DNA of 64,000 nt from contig OZ026607.1 of assembly GCA_964020085.1 (NCBI GenBank), positions 12,551,782-12,615,781 on the forward strand. The letters are read 5' to 3'. The notes beneath the pieces were generated by a model, which saw nothing but the letters and a program-made list of their open reading frames with translations, ran no database searches and was not told the origin of the DNA. Source of the stretch: Micromussa lordhowensis (taxonomy: Eukaryota > Cnidaria > Anthozoa > Scleractinia > Lobophylliidae). This document shows, in pieces, positions 11,285 through 23,663 of this stretch (position 1 is its first letter; each line of letters starts with the position of its first letter). Made by a program: the position numbers and the translations under genes.

Positions 11285-14200
11285 TCATGTTTCTAAAAAA
11301 GGGGAATAGTACAAATGAGCAAGACAATATCAAGGTAACGAAGTAAATCCCTCATTTAGGACTTATACCACAAGTTAATCTCTCACTTTGATCCCCAGTT
11401 CTTACGACATTTCCCGAGTGACCAACTTTCCCAACGGTGTTGCGGAACAACATATAACTTGTTTTGTTAGCTACTCAAAACTGATCATGTCTTAAGTTTC
11501 TTATCCAAGAAAAACAACTCCACTTTTCCCTTTATGGCTAATTATTGCAATCAGGGGTTCCACTTTTAGGTTTAAATAAATCAATATCTTATAAAACAAA
11601 TAGCTTCCATTTTGTCGTGCGCCTCTTCAGTAACAGATCACAGAAGTCATCAAAACGTAGTAGAACATAAGTGAAACAGAGAGCAACCGCCTCGTGTGCC
11701 GCTTGTTTGTTGAAAAACAAGCCGGGTATAAATCCCAAAACATAAGAAGAAAAACTTTTCTCATGCACTGTTTTAAGCATTAAAAACCAAATTAAGAAAT
11801 ATATATATATTACGGATACTTATATACTACACTGCGGAAAAAGGTAACTGCTAAAAACGACTTATTACTAGAGTAACCGAGATATTTATCTTAGTTTCTA
11901 TATATTAGCATGTACAAGAAGTAGAACCCACCTCGTCTGCCATAGTATCCGTTGTTCGTTTGACTCCCGAGACCAACATTACCCAAGTTGGTTCCGTGTT
12001 GACCAGTGGTAGGGCCACTGAACGAGATATCCTGTTGGTCGTTCAGTCCTGTTTGTATAGAAATAGAAGGACATAATGGACCTATGTAGAAACTATAACA
12101 ACATATGTATGACCCCCGGCGGGCTAACGAAATTTAATTGAGCAAATGTTATCACATATATCTCTATCGAGACTTGTTTTGTTAGGTGCTCAAAACTGAT
12201 CATGTTTTAAGATTCGGATCCAGAAAAAGCAAGTCCTGTTTTTCCTTCATTGTTAATTATTACAATTCGCACCTCCACTTTTAGGCTTGACCAAGTGAAC
12301 GCGTTATAAAGCAGTTGGATTTTTTGTTCAAAAGCCGGTTATTAATCCAAGGACAATGGAAGAAAAACGTTTTCATGCTCTTTATAACTTGTTACAAGAG
12401 TAACCGAGATATTTATCTTAGTTTCTATATATCTGCATCTACATGAAGTAGAACCAACCTCGTCTGCCGTTCGTTTGACTCCCGAGACCAACATTACCCA
12501 AGTTGGTTCCGTGTTGACCGGTTGTAGGGCCACTGAACGAGATATCCTGTTGGTCGTTCAGTCCTGTTTTTATAGAAATAAAAGGACATAATGGTACTAA
12601 GTAATAACTATCACAGCATATGTATAACCCTGGCGGCCTTGCGAGAGTTGATAGAGCAAATGTTATCAAATATATCTCTATCGAGACTTGTTTTGTTAGC
12701 TGCTCAAAACTGATCATGTTTTCAGTTTCAGATCCATGCAAAACAAGTCCTCTTTCTCCTTCATATTTAATTATTGCAATTGGCAGCTCCACTTTTATGG
12801 TTGACTAAATCAATATATTATAAACAAATAGATTTTTTGTTTAAAACCAGCGGATAAATCCAAAGAAAATAGAAGGAAAAGGTTTTAATGCTCTGTTTCC
12901 CGAGATCTTTATCTTAGTTTCTATATTTGCATGTACAAGAAGTAGAACCCACCTCGTCTGCCCCATCCGTTGTTCGTTTGACTCCCGAGACCAACATTAC
13001 CCAAGTTGGTTCCTTGTTGACCAGTGGTAGTGCCACTAAACGAGATATCCTGTTGGTCGTTCTGTCGTGCTTCTATAGAAATAAAAGGATACAAAGGAAC
13101 TAAGTAGAAACTATAACAACATATGTATAACCCCAGCGGCCTTGCGAAAGTTGATAGAGCAAATGTTATCAAATATATCTCTATCGAGACTTGTTTTGTT
13201 AGCTGCTCAAAACTGATCATGTTTTCAGTTTCAGATCCATGTAAAACAAGTCCTCTTTCTCCTTCATTGTTAATTATTGCAATTGGCAGCTCCACTTTTA
13301 AGCTTGACTAAATCAATATATTATAAACAAATAGATTTTTTGTTTAAAACCAGCGGATAAATCCAAAGAAAATAGAAGGAAAAGGTTTTCATGCTCTGTT
13401 ACCCGAGATCTTTATCTTAGTTTCTGTATTTGCATGTACAAGAAGTAGAACCCACCTCGTCTGCCCCATCCGTTGTTCGTTTGACTCCCGAGACCAACAT
13501 TACCCAAGTTGGTTCCGTGTTGACCAGTGGTAGTGCCACTAAACGAGATATCCTGTTGGTCGTTCTGTCGTGCTTCTATAGAAATAAAAGGATATAAAGG
13601 AGCTTAGTAGAAACTATAACAACATATGTATAACCCCAGCGGCCTTGCGAAAGTTGATAGAGCAAATGTTATCAAATATATCTCTATCGAGACTTGTTTT
13701 GTTAGCTGCTCAAAACTGATCATGTTTTCAGTTTCAGACCCATGTAAAACAAGTCCTCTTTCTCCTTCATTGTTAATTATTGCAATTGGCAGCTCCACTT
13801 TTAGGTTGACTAAATCAATATATTATAAAACAAATAGATTTTTTGTTTAAAACCTGCGGATAAATCCAAAGACAATAGAAGGAAAAGGTTTTCATGCTCT
13901 GTTACCCGAGTTCTTTATCTTAGTTTCTATATTTGCATGTACAAGAAGTAGAACCCACCTCGTCTGCCCCATCCGTTGTTCGATTGGCTCCCCAGACCAA
14001 CATTACCCAAGTTGGTTCCGTGTTGACCAGTTGTAGGGCCACTGAACGAGATATCCTGTTGGTCGTTCAGTCGTGTTTCTATAGAAATAAAAGGACATAA
14101 TGGTACTAAGTAATGACTATCACAGCATATGTATAACCGCAGCGGCCTTGCGAAAGTTGATAGATCAAATGTTATCAAATATATCTCTATCGAGACTTGT

Positions 14201-17200
14201 TTTGCCGGTTAGCTGCTCAAAACTGATCATGTTTTCAGTTTCAGATCCATGTGAAACAAGTCGTCTTTCTCCTTCAGTGTTAATTATTGCAATTGGCAGC
14301 TCCACTTTTAGGCTTGACTAAATCAATATATTATAAAACAAATAGATTTTTTGTTTAAAACCTGCGGATAAATCCAAAGACAATAGAAGGAAAAGGTTTT
14401 CATGCTCTGTTACCCGAGATCTTTGTCTTAGTTTCTATATTTGCATGTACAAGAAGTAGAACCCACCTCGTCTGCCCCATCCGTTGTTCGTTTGGCTCCC
14501 CAGACCAACATTACCCAAGTTGGTTCCGTGTTGACCGGTTGTAGGGCCACTGAACGAGATATCCTGTTGGTCGTTCAGTCGTGTTTCTATAGAAATAAAA
14601 GGACATAATGGTACTAAGTAATGACTATCACAGCATATGTATAACCCCTGCGGTCTTGCGAAAGTTGATAGAGCAAATGTTATCATATATATCTCTATCG
14701 AGAATTGTTTAGTAAGGTGCTCAAAACTGATCTTGTTTTAAATTTCAGATCCATGTAAAACAAGTCCTCTTTCTCCTTCCTTGTTAATTATTGCAATTGG
14801 CAGCTCCACTTTTAGGCGTGACTAAATCAATATATTATAAAACAAATATATTTTTTGTTTAAAACCTGCGGATAAATCCAAAGACAATAGAAGGAAAAGG
14901 TTTTCATGCTCTGTTACCCGAGATCTTTATCTTAGTTTCAATATTTGCATGTACAAGAAGTAGAACCCACCTCGTCTGCCCCATCCGTTGTTCGATTGGC
15001 TCCCCAGACCAACATTACCCAAGTTAGTTCCGTGTTGACCGGTTGTAGGGCCACTGAACGAGATATCCTGTTGGTCGTTCAGTCGTGTTTCTATAGAAAT
15101 AAAAGGACATAATGGTACTAAGTAATGACTATCACAGCATATGTATAACCGCAGCGGCCTTGCGAAAGTTGATAGATCAAATGTTATCAAATATATCTCT
15201 ATCGAGACTTGTTTTGTTAGGTGCTCAAAACTGATCGTGTTTTCAGTTTCAGATCCATGCAAAACAAGTCCTCTTTCTCCTTCCTTTTTAATTATTGCAA
15301 TTGGCAGCTCCACTTTTAGGCTTGACTAAATCAATATATTATAAAACAAATAGAGTTTTTGTTTAAAACCTGCGGATAAATCCAAAGACAATAGAAGGAA
15401 AAGGTTTTCATGCTCTGTTACCCGAGATCTTTATCTTAGTTTCTATATTTGCATGTACAAGAAGTAGAACCCACCTCGTCTGCCCCATCCGTTGTTCGAT
15501 TGGCTCCCCAGACCAACATTACCCAAGTTGGTTCCGTGTTGACCGGTTGTAGGGCCACTGAACGAGATATCCTGTTGGTCGTTCAGTCGTGTTTCTATAG
15601 AAATAAAAGGACATAATGGTACTAAGTAATGACTATCACAGCATATGTATAACCCCAGCGGCCTTGCGAAAGTTGATAGATCAAATGTTATCAAATATAT
15701 CTCTATCGAGACTTGTTTTGTTAGCTGCTCAAAACATATCATGTTTTCAGTTTCAGATCCATGTGAAACAAGCCGTCTTTCTCCTTTAGTGTTAATTATT
15801 GCAATTGGCAGCTCCACTTTTAGGCTTGACTAAATCAATATATTATAAAACAAATAGATTTTTTGTTTAAAACCTGCGGATAAATCCAAAGACAATAGAA
15901 GGAAAAGGTTTTCATGCTCTGTTACCCGAGATCTTTATCTTAGTTTCTATATTTGCATGTACAAGAAGTAGAACCCACCTCGTCTGCCCCATCCTTTGTT
16001 CGTTTGGCTCCCCAGACCAACATTACCCAAGTTGGTTCCGTGTTGACCGGTTGTAGGGCCACTGAACTAGATATCCTGTTGGTCGTTCAGTCGTGTTTCT
16101 ATAGAAATAAAAGGACATAATGGTACTAAGTAATGACTATCACAGCATATGTATAACCCCAGCGGCCTTGCGAAAGTTGATAGAGCAAATGTTATCATAT
16201 ATATCTCTATCGAGAATTGTTTAGTAAGGTGCTCAAAACTGATCTTGTTTTAAAGTGCCACTGCGACGAAATTTTTCGAATTCATTGTTTCTGCATTTTC
16301 TGAATCTTTAAGTGCTACTTACTCACCTGTCCGAGCCGTTTTGTCCAACAAGCGCGGGAAGATGGATTTTTTTACGGTTTTTCCCAAGAATTTTTCGTCC
16401 GCCATTATTAAATCATGTTCCTGCAACCCCATAAGGCCTTGCTGCTTTGTGACGTCATACTCCCAACCAACTAAGCGCACATGGCGAATTTTGTTATAAC
16501 AACTCTATGTAGTTCGCAGTTAACTGGTTTCGCAACGTGAATCTAGCGCTCTATTCGAATCGAATCGTGCCCGATCGTTGTCTAGTACACGGATGCAGCA
16601 ATAGATCAGATATGAATGCAGGTATTTCTGCTCATTTTAGTCCTACAATAAAGAGTGAGCGAGATACGTGGTTGAGATTCGTGCACACTCACCACGGGAA
16701 CTTAAATCCGAGTGGAAAGTTTGTGGCGGGTGTGGTCAAGTCCATTTCGCGGAGGAATGTTTTTCAAGAGCGTTTCACATGGAAGGCTGTCGTTGTCGGC
16801 TTGTTCCTGGCTCAATTCTTACAATGCGGAAGATCGAGCCAGGGAAACATTCTTCCAAACGACAACACCGCAAGGTAAGCCTTGTTCAATTTCATCTAAG
16901 CTTCAGTATTGAGTCAGCCATGAAGTTTTCTTTTTCGTAGAAGTATCCCATATGTTTATTCCCAGTCATCTCTGCGATTGGAAATACATTTTCAAGTAAC
17001 TCATTAAGTTTAGTATTGTTCATACCGCCGCGCTGTTGTATTTTAGTTTTTATCCCTTCTGTTTATCCCAGTCATGTGGCGCGCTCGGAAGATGCTGGTC
17101 TACCGAAGAGCTTTTCAATGGTTTCCATAGTTTTCAAATCAACCGTAAATAATTTACCGTATTTTTTTCTCAAACACAGGTTTCTATATTTCGTTAGAGC

Positions 17201-20200
17201 GTTTTGCTGTACACATTTCCGTTGACCTAAAATAAGGTCAAATGTCCCACAGTTTTGTATCCATTGCGAAATCTGTTTGAATAAAATGGCAGTTTAAACT
17301 CAGTTTCCTAAGCGTGATATGTTAAATCAGTTTCCTGGTCTCCGCCTTGTGTACCTTGATAATTATGCTGGACACATGCGCAATTTTACAGGTAGTGTGG
17401 ATTGTTGGGGGTTTTTAGGAGGGAGGGGGGTGGAGGCAGGGTCAAACCATTCTATTACGCAAAAACAATGACGAGGGAGGGGCCGGGTGTCTAGCTTGAG
17501 AAAATGCAATTTTAATCAAAACTATACACCTAATTGCCACACTGAAGAAATGAGGGGTGATAGTGTCTTTAAAATAATCCCTCACTGTGTTACCTGTAGA
17601 GCTTTGAAAATTCCATGACTTTTCCAGGAACTCTATCATGACCTTCCACATTTTTCCATAACCTAAATTTGGCCATTTTTCTTGGAAAAGGTTTCTTGAT
17701 TGTGTGCAGCTTTTCCCTGTTTCCTTAGTTTGCAGATGCAAAACTGCCCAAATTACTTTATTTTCCATGGCTTCCCATGACCCACACTTTTAAAAATTCT
17801 ATGACTTTCCAGGCCTGCATAAAGAAGATCTATAATTCCAGAACTTCTCATGTTTCCCATTACCCATGCAAACCCTGATTAGTGCTCCTTAATTCCTATT
17901 TCCATTTTTTTCTCTTTAAATTCACCTAGGCCTTGTTGATATTGCAATTAGATGCATTTGTAAACAGGAGGACTAAACAGAAAACAGAAAATGCTGTGAC
18001 ATCTTCTCATTTTTATCAAGATGAGTTGAATATTTCGGAATACAATCAATCACACAGTCAATGTTAACATTATTGAGTTGCTGTGGTGTGCTGTGTCATA
18101 AAGTGGCAGATATCGTGTAGCATGCAGTACACTCCCCAAGGAATATATTTAATTTCTGGAGCTTTAGCTAGTCAGAAGTTCTGATAGACCTGATAGGATT
18201 TGTGCCTTACCAGTCTATAAAAGCCAATTTCATGACTGTTCTTTAAGGAAGAATATTACTACAGCTGTAAGTGAGCACCACCTACATATTCTGCACCATA
18301 TTTTTTGGCTGTTTAGGGTTTAAAATTAACATTTTTATTTTGGCTACAACTTTCGACTTTTTCTAACCTTTCCATCACAAGCTTGCAATTTGCAGTCACC
18401 AACAGTTTTTCTTTTTATAGTAATGGAAGTCAAGATGAAAAGTCTGCTTTTGGCAAAAGGGGTCTGAATTTTCTGTCAGTGTAATTGCTTTGGCCAAAAA
18501 TCAAACATTAATTTGGGAATGAGATATATCTGACAGTGGCATGGTCCTGAATATAGTTATACCCCCACTGGTGACCAGTTGTAAAATTTTAAACATCAGT
18601 GTGAACTTTTTAGCAGCACTGGCAGTTAGGAAGGGGTGATTTCAGACTCTGCTGTTGCCCCTCTCAAATTCCAAGTTTTGGGGTTTCCCACTGTCTCAGG
18701 TGTCTTCAGCAAAGAATGTGGTAAACGCTTTCTTCTGTTTCGTTTTAAGCCCTATTATTGCAGTAACCAAAACCCAACTATTCGGACAGACACTTTCAAA
18801 ACCTGGAAGTGAAAGTAACATAAGCTTATAATTACTAGTCGTCTTTTTTAACTTCTACCCTTCTCTCACGACATCTATCAACCTCCATGCAACATCTACA
18901 TCCTTCATGTGGACAACGTTTTCCAACGAACGATTTATACACTTGCATCTATTACAATAAACATACGAAACAGACATACATTTCCAAAGCCGACGGTGAC
19001 AGATCGAATCCAACGTACGTACTTCCTTCGAAACACTCTACTTGAAATAAGCTCTTTTTACAAAAATAAACGCATTGATAAAAGCAGAAAGAACCGAGAC
19101 GAAGAAACCAAATAAAATACCAGTCTAATAGATCTGTCTCTTCAGCAAATCGACTCAGAAGCATGTCCTCAGGCTCTTCTTCCTCTATACAGCTATTTGT
19201 TTAGCGTACAGCTGGGTAGCTTCTTCTTCGGTGGCAGTTGGCTCTGCACTATCATCGTATGATTAGAATCTTCACTTGCCGAGTTGAAGCTAGCCTCTGA
19301 AGACTCAGAGCAACCTTCACTACTGCTTTCAGACAAATTTTCCCCAAATTGAGCTTCTGAATCGACAGACATTTCGCAGATACTTGAGCCAAAGACCGAC
19401 TGAAATCCCTCTAAAATCAAGCGATCATCAATCTCGTGTTAGGAATATGACGTCACAAGTAGATATGCCGCTGTGAAAATAGCGGGCTCAATTAGAACCA
19501 ATTTCGAGTAATGGCGGACGAAAATTATCACTTTTCGAGCGCCGAAATTTTAATGAAGGAAGTCTTTTTAATTTTTTCTTTTTGGACGAAAGGACATCGT
19601 ACATGATGGTAAGTTATTCTGTATAAAAAAAAGTGGGAAAAAGAAATGTGAAATTTCGTCGCAGTGGCACTTTAAATTTCAGATCCATGTAAAACAAGTC
19701 CTCTTTCTCCTTCATTGTTAATTATTGCAATTGGCAGCTCCACTTTTAGGCTTGACTAAATCAATATATTATAAAACAAATAGATTTTTTGTTTAAAACC
19801 TGCTGATAAATCCAAAGACAATAGAAGGAAAAGGTTTTCATGCTCTGTTACCCGAGATCTTTATCTTAGTTTCTATATTTGCATGTACAAGAAGTAGAAC
19901 CCACCTCGTCTGCCCCATCCGTTGTTCGATTGGCTCCCCAGACCAACATTACCCAAGTTGGTTCCGTGTTGACCGGTTGTAGGGCCACGGAACGAGATAT
20001 CCTGTTGGTCGTTCAGTCGTGTTTCTATAGAAAAAAAAGGACATAATGGTACTAAGTAATGACTATCACAGCATATGTATAACCCCAAAGGCCTTACGAA
20101 AGTTGATAGATCAAATGTTATCAAATATATCTCTATCGAGACTTGCTTTGTTAGCTGCTCAAAACTGATCATGTTTTCAGTTTCAGATTCATGTGAAACA

Positions 20201-22626
20201 AGCCGTCTTTCTCCTTCAGTGTTAATTATTGCAATTGGCAGCTCCACTTTTAGGCTTGACTAAATCAATATATTATAAAACAAATAGGGTTTTTGTTTAA
20301 AACGTGCGGATAAATCCAAAGACAATAGAAGGAAAAGGTTTTCATGCTCTGTTACCCGAGATCTTTATCTTAGTTTCTATATTTGCATGTACAAGAAGTA
20401 GAACCCACCTCGTCTGCCCCATCCTTTGTTCGTTTGGCTCCCCAGACCAACATTACCCAAGTTGGTTCCGTGTTGACCGGTTGTAGGGCCACTGAACGAA
20501 ATATCCTGTTGGTCGTTCAGTCGTGCTTCTATAGAAATAAAAGGACATAATGGTACTAAGTAATGACTATCACAGCATATGTATAACCCCAGCGGCCTTG
20601 CGAAAGTTGATAGAGCAAATGTTATCATATATATCTCTATCGAGAATTGTTTAGTAAGGTGCTCAAAACTGATCTTGTTTTAAATTTCAGATCCATGTAA
20701 AACAAGTCCTCTTTCTCCTTCATTGTTAATTATTGCAATTGGCAGCTCCACTTTTAGGCTTGACTAAATCAATATATTATAAAACAAATAGATTTTTTGT
20801 TTAAAACCTGCTGATAAATCCAAAGACAATAGAAGGAAAAGGTTTTCATGCTCTGTTACCCGAGATCTTTATCTTAGTTTCTATATTTGCATGTACAAGA
20901 AGTAGAACCCACCTCGTCTGCCCCATCCGTTGTTCGATTGGCTCCCCAGACCAACATTACCCAAGTTGGTTCCGTGTTGACCGGTTGTAGGGCCACTGAA
21001 CGAGATATCCTGTTGGTCGTTCAGTCGTGTTTCTATAGAAATAAAAGGACATAATGGTACTAAGTAATGACTATCACAGCATATGTATAACCCCAGCGGC
21101 CTTGCGAAAGTTGATAGATCAAATGTTATCAAATGTATCTCTATCGAGACTTGTTTTGTTAGCTGCTCAAAACTGATCATGTTTTCAGTTTCAGATCCAT
21201 GTGAAACAAGCCGTCTTTCTCCTTCAGTGTTAATTATTGCAATTGGCACCTCCACTTTTAGGCTTGACTAAATCAATATATTATAAAACAAATAGATTTT
21301 TTGTTTAAAACCTGCGGATAAATCCAAAGACAATAGAAGGAAAAGGTTTTCATGATCTGTTACCCGAGATCTTTATCTTAGTTTCTATATTTGCATGTAC
21401 AAGAAGTAGAACCCACCTCGTCTGCCCCATCCTTTGTTCGTTTGGCTCCCCAGACCAACATTACCCAAGTTGGTTCCGTGTTGACCGGTTGTAGGGCCAC
21501 TGAACGAGATATCCTGTTGGTCGTTCAGTCGTGCTTCTATAGAAATAAAAGGACATACTGGTACTAAGTAATGACTATCACAGCATATGTATAACCCCAG
21601 CGGCCTTGCGAAACTTGATAGAGCAAATGTTATCATATATATCTCTATCGAGAGTTGTTTTGTAAGGTGCTCAAAATTGATCTTGTTTTAAATTTCAGAT
21701 CCATGTAAAACAAGTCCTCTTTCTCCTTCATTGTTAATTATTGCAATTAGCAGCTCCACTTTATAAAACAAATAGTTTTTTTTGTTTAAAACCTGCGGAT
21801 AAATCCAAAGGCAATAGAAGGAAAAGGTTTTCATGCTCTGTTACCCGAGATCTTTATCTTAGTTTCTGTATTTGCATGTACAAGAAGTAGAACCCACCTC
21901 GTCTGCCCCATCCGTTGTTCGTTTGGCTCCCCAGACCAACATTACCCAAGTTGGTTCCGTGTTGACCGGTTGTAGGGCCACTGAACGAGATATCCTGTTG
22001 GTCGTTCAGTCGTGCTTCTATAGAAATAAAAGGACATAATGGTACTAAGTAATGACTATCACAGCATATGTATAACCCCAGCGGCCTTGCGAACGTTGAT
22101 AGAGCAAATGTTATCAAATATAATTATCTCTATCGAGACTTGTTTTGTTAGCTGCTCAAAACTGATCATGTTTTCAGTTTCAGATCCATGTAAAACAAGT
22201 CCTCTTTCTCCTTCATTGTTAATTATTGCAATTGGCAGCTCCACTTTTATGCTTGACTAAATCAATATATTATAAAACAAATAGATTTTTTGTTTAAAAC
22301 CTGCGGATAAATCCAAAGACAATAGAAGGAAAAGGTTTTCATGCTCTGTTACCCGAGATCTTTATCTTAGTTTCTATATTTGCATGTACAAGAAGTAGAA
22401 CCCACCTCGTCTGCCCCATCCGTTGTTCGTTTGGCTCCCCAGACCAACATTACCCAAGTTGGTTCCGTGTTGACCGGTTGTAGGGCCACTGAACGAGATA
22501 TCCTGTTGGTCGTTCAGTCGTGTTTCTATAGAAATAAAAGGACATAATGGTACTAAGTAATGACTATCACAGCATATGTATAACCCCAGCGGCCTTGCGA
22601 AAGTTGATAGAGCAAATGTTATCACA

Positions 22627-22667
<41 letters not shown>

Positions 22668-23624
22668 TATAGACCCATTAACATCGCAATGACATCGTAA
22701 CTTCTGCACAAATTTCATGAACTCGATAATAATTTTAAAAAAATGCTAGATATCTGAAGGTGGGTCCATAGGGTAATCATTTGTGGTGTTTTGCGCGTAA
22801 ATATTATGTTTTGAATGTGTTTTTTGCATTCGTTCTTAAATCCAGACCTGCCAAAGTTATTACATGTAGCAAGCAAAGATGGAATAGTGTTTTACTATCA
22901 TATCTGTTAAAATTTTGGCTTTTAGTTTTTAATTATAAATGCCCAAAGAAACGTGTTTTTGACTATTTTAATAACTTTATTTGTAATTTTGTTGAATTTC
23001 CTTTGGTGAAATCTTCCAACATTTTTACACCACATCACATCCTACGGGATACTAATTTTAAAGTAGGGTTTGTCTTTTTCCTATTCGAAACTCGTCTTAT
23101 AGATTTCCATGAAAAACGATGTCCGACTTCATCAGTTATCATTTATTCTCCGATTTTCTCTTTGTGCTCATGTTGACTTCCCAAAATATGGAACAACAGT
23201 GATGTTTTCCTTTAAGCGCGCGTTGATTACTTGAGCTTTCGTCCTTAGCGCGCATGTGATCGTAAAACTATAGGGAGCCACCTTAAGTAACATTCTTTTA
23301 TTATATAAACACTAGTGAAATACCAGGATTGTTCCTTTCATTAAAAAATCATATCTTCATCGCGCGCAGTGAAGATATTAAAAAGATCACCATTGCCATG
23401 GTTACATGATAATTTTAGCTGAAGCTAGATGTGTTGCTTTGTGTTCGAAACATCATCCCTTCCTCTTATATCTTCGGGAAATGTTCGGGAATGATTGTCT
23501 GGCCTTCGGACAACTTTTGGAGAATCTTCGGAACGTGTTGGAAAATCATCGGAAAATCGTGAAAAAGGTAGTCATTCGTACGTTTATACAATAAACAGAA
23601 CTTTACATGCCCGCTTGTGGATAC

Positions 23625-23663
<39 letters not shown>

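Larger units (their letters stand above)
16254..19671 (+). mobile_element. Kolobok-type DNA transposon with TTAA target duplication
   Basis: A 3418-base insertion in a 504-bp unit. Ends are perfect inverted repeats starting AGTGCCACTGCGACGAAAT, flanked by TTAA at 16250-16253 and 19672-19675. The empty site is visible in sister units (GATCTTGTTTTAAATTTCAG at 20.67 and 21.68 kb). Both ends also carry an inward-related ATGGCGGACGAAAA word. TTAA duplications plus a THAP zinc finger are features of the Kolobok superfamily; piggyBac shares TTAA but not THAP. The catalytic transposase region was not found, so it is probably non-autonomous or decayed. Confidence 0.8.
11450..22640. repeat. 504-bp tandem array, 15 units, each with one exon
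   Basis: Exon and intron repeat together. Spacing between successive exons is 504 in the middle, 503-508 at most others, and 527, 494 and 481 where small indels occurred. The six units from 19905 to 22525 and the nine from 11932 to 16098 are split by the Kolobok insertion. A 1008-base dimer of QSNNGW-type plus QTNKGW-type units recurs (15475/15979, 19905/20409, 20913/21417). The two lowest-coordinate units are the most divergent, as expected at array edges. A partial intron-only copy lies at about 26.7 kb. Confidence 0.9.

Noticed and set aside
12921..13295. MELPIAII-type frames of about 124 codons in array units (minus strand)
   Set aside because: They start at GTG inside the intron and run through the acceptor into the exon. 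Only the 120-base exon part is conserved as protein; the upstream part has stops in other units.
13123..13311. MYNPSGLAKVDR-type 62-codon frames on the plus strand
   Set aside because: Antisense to the intron of the 504-base unit and repeated only because the unit repeats.
16254..19671. piggyBac assignment for the TTAA element
   Set aside because: The TTAA target alone fits, but the THAP domain and the AGTGCCACTG ends fit Kolobok better; no DDD transposase of piggyBac type was found.
11450..22640. Array as a non-coding satellite or CRISPR-like array
   Set aside because: Splice sites, constant phase, intact frames in 14 of 15 units, and a paralogue with the same first exons all favour a gene. 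The 504-base unit and eukaryotic setting exclude CRISPR.
22781..23176. 131-codon plus-strand frame
   Set aside because: Starts at TTG, lies in intron 2 of the precursor gene, and has no protein-like features.
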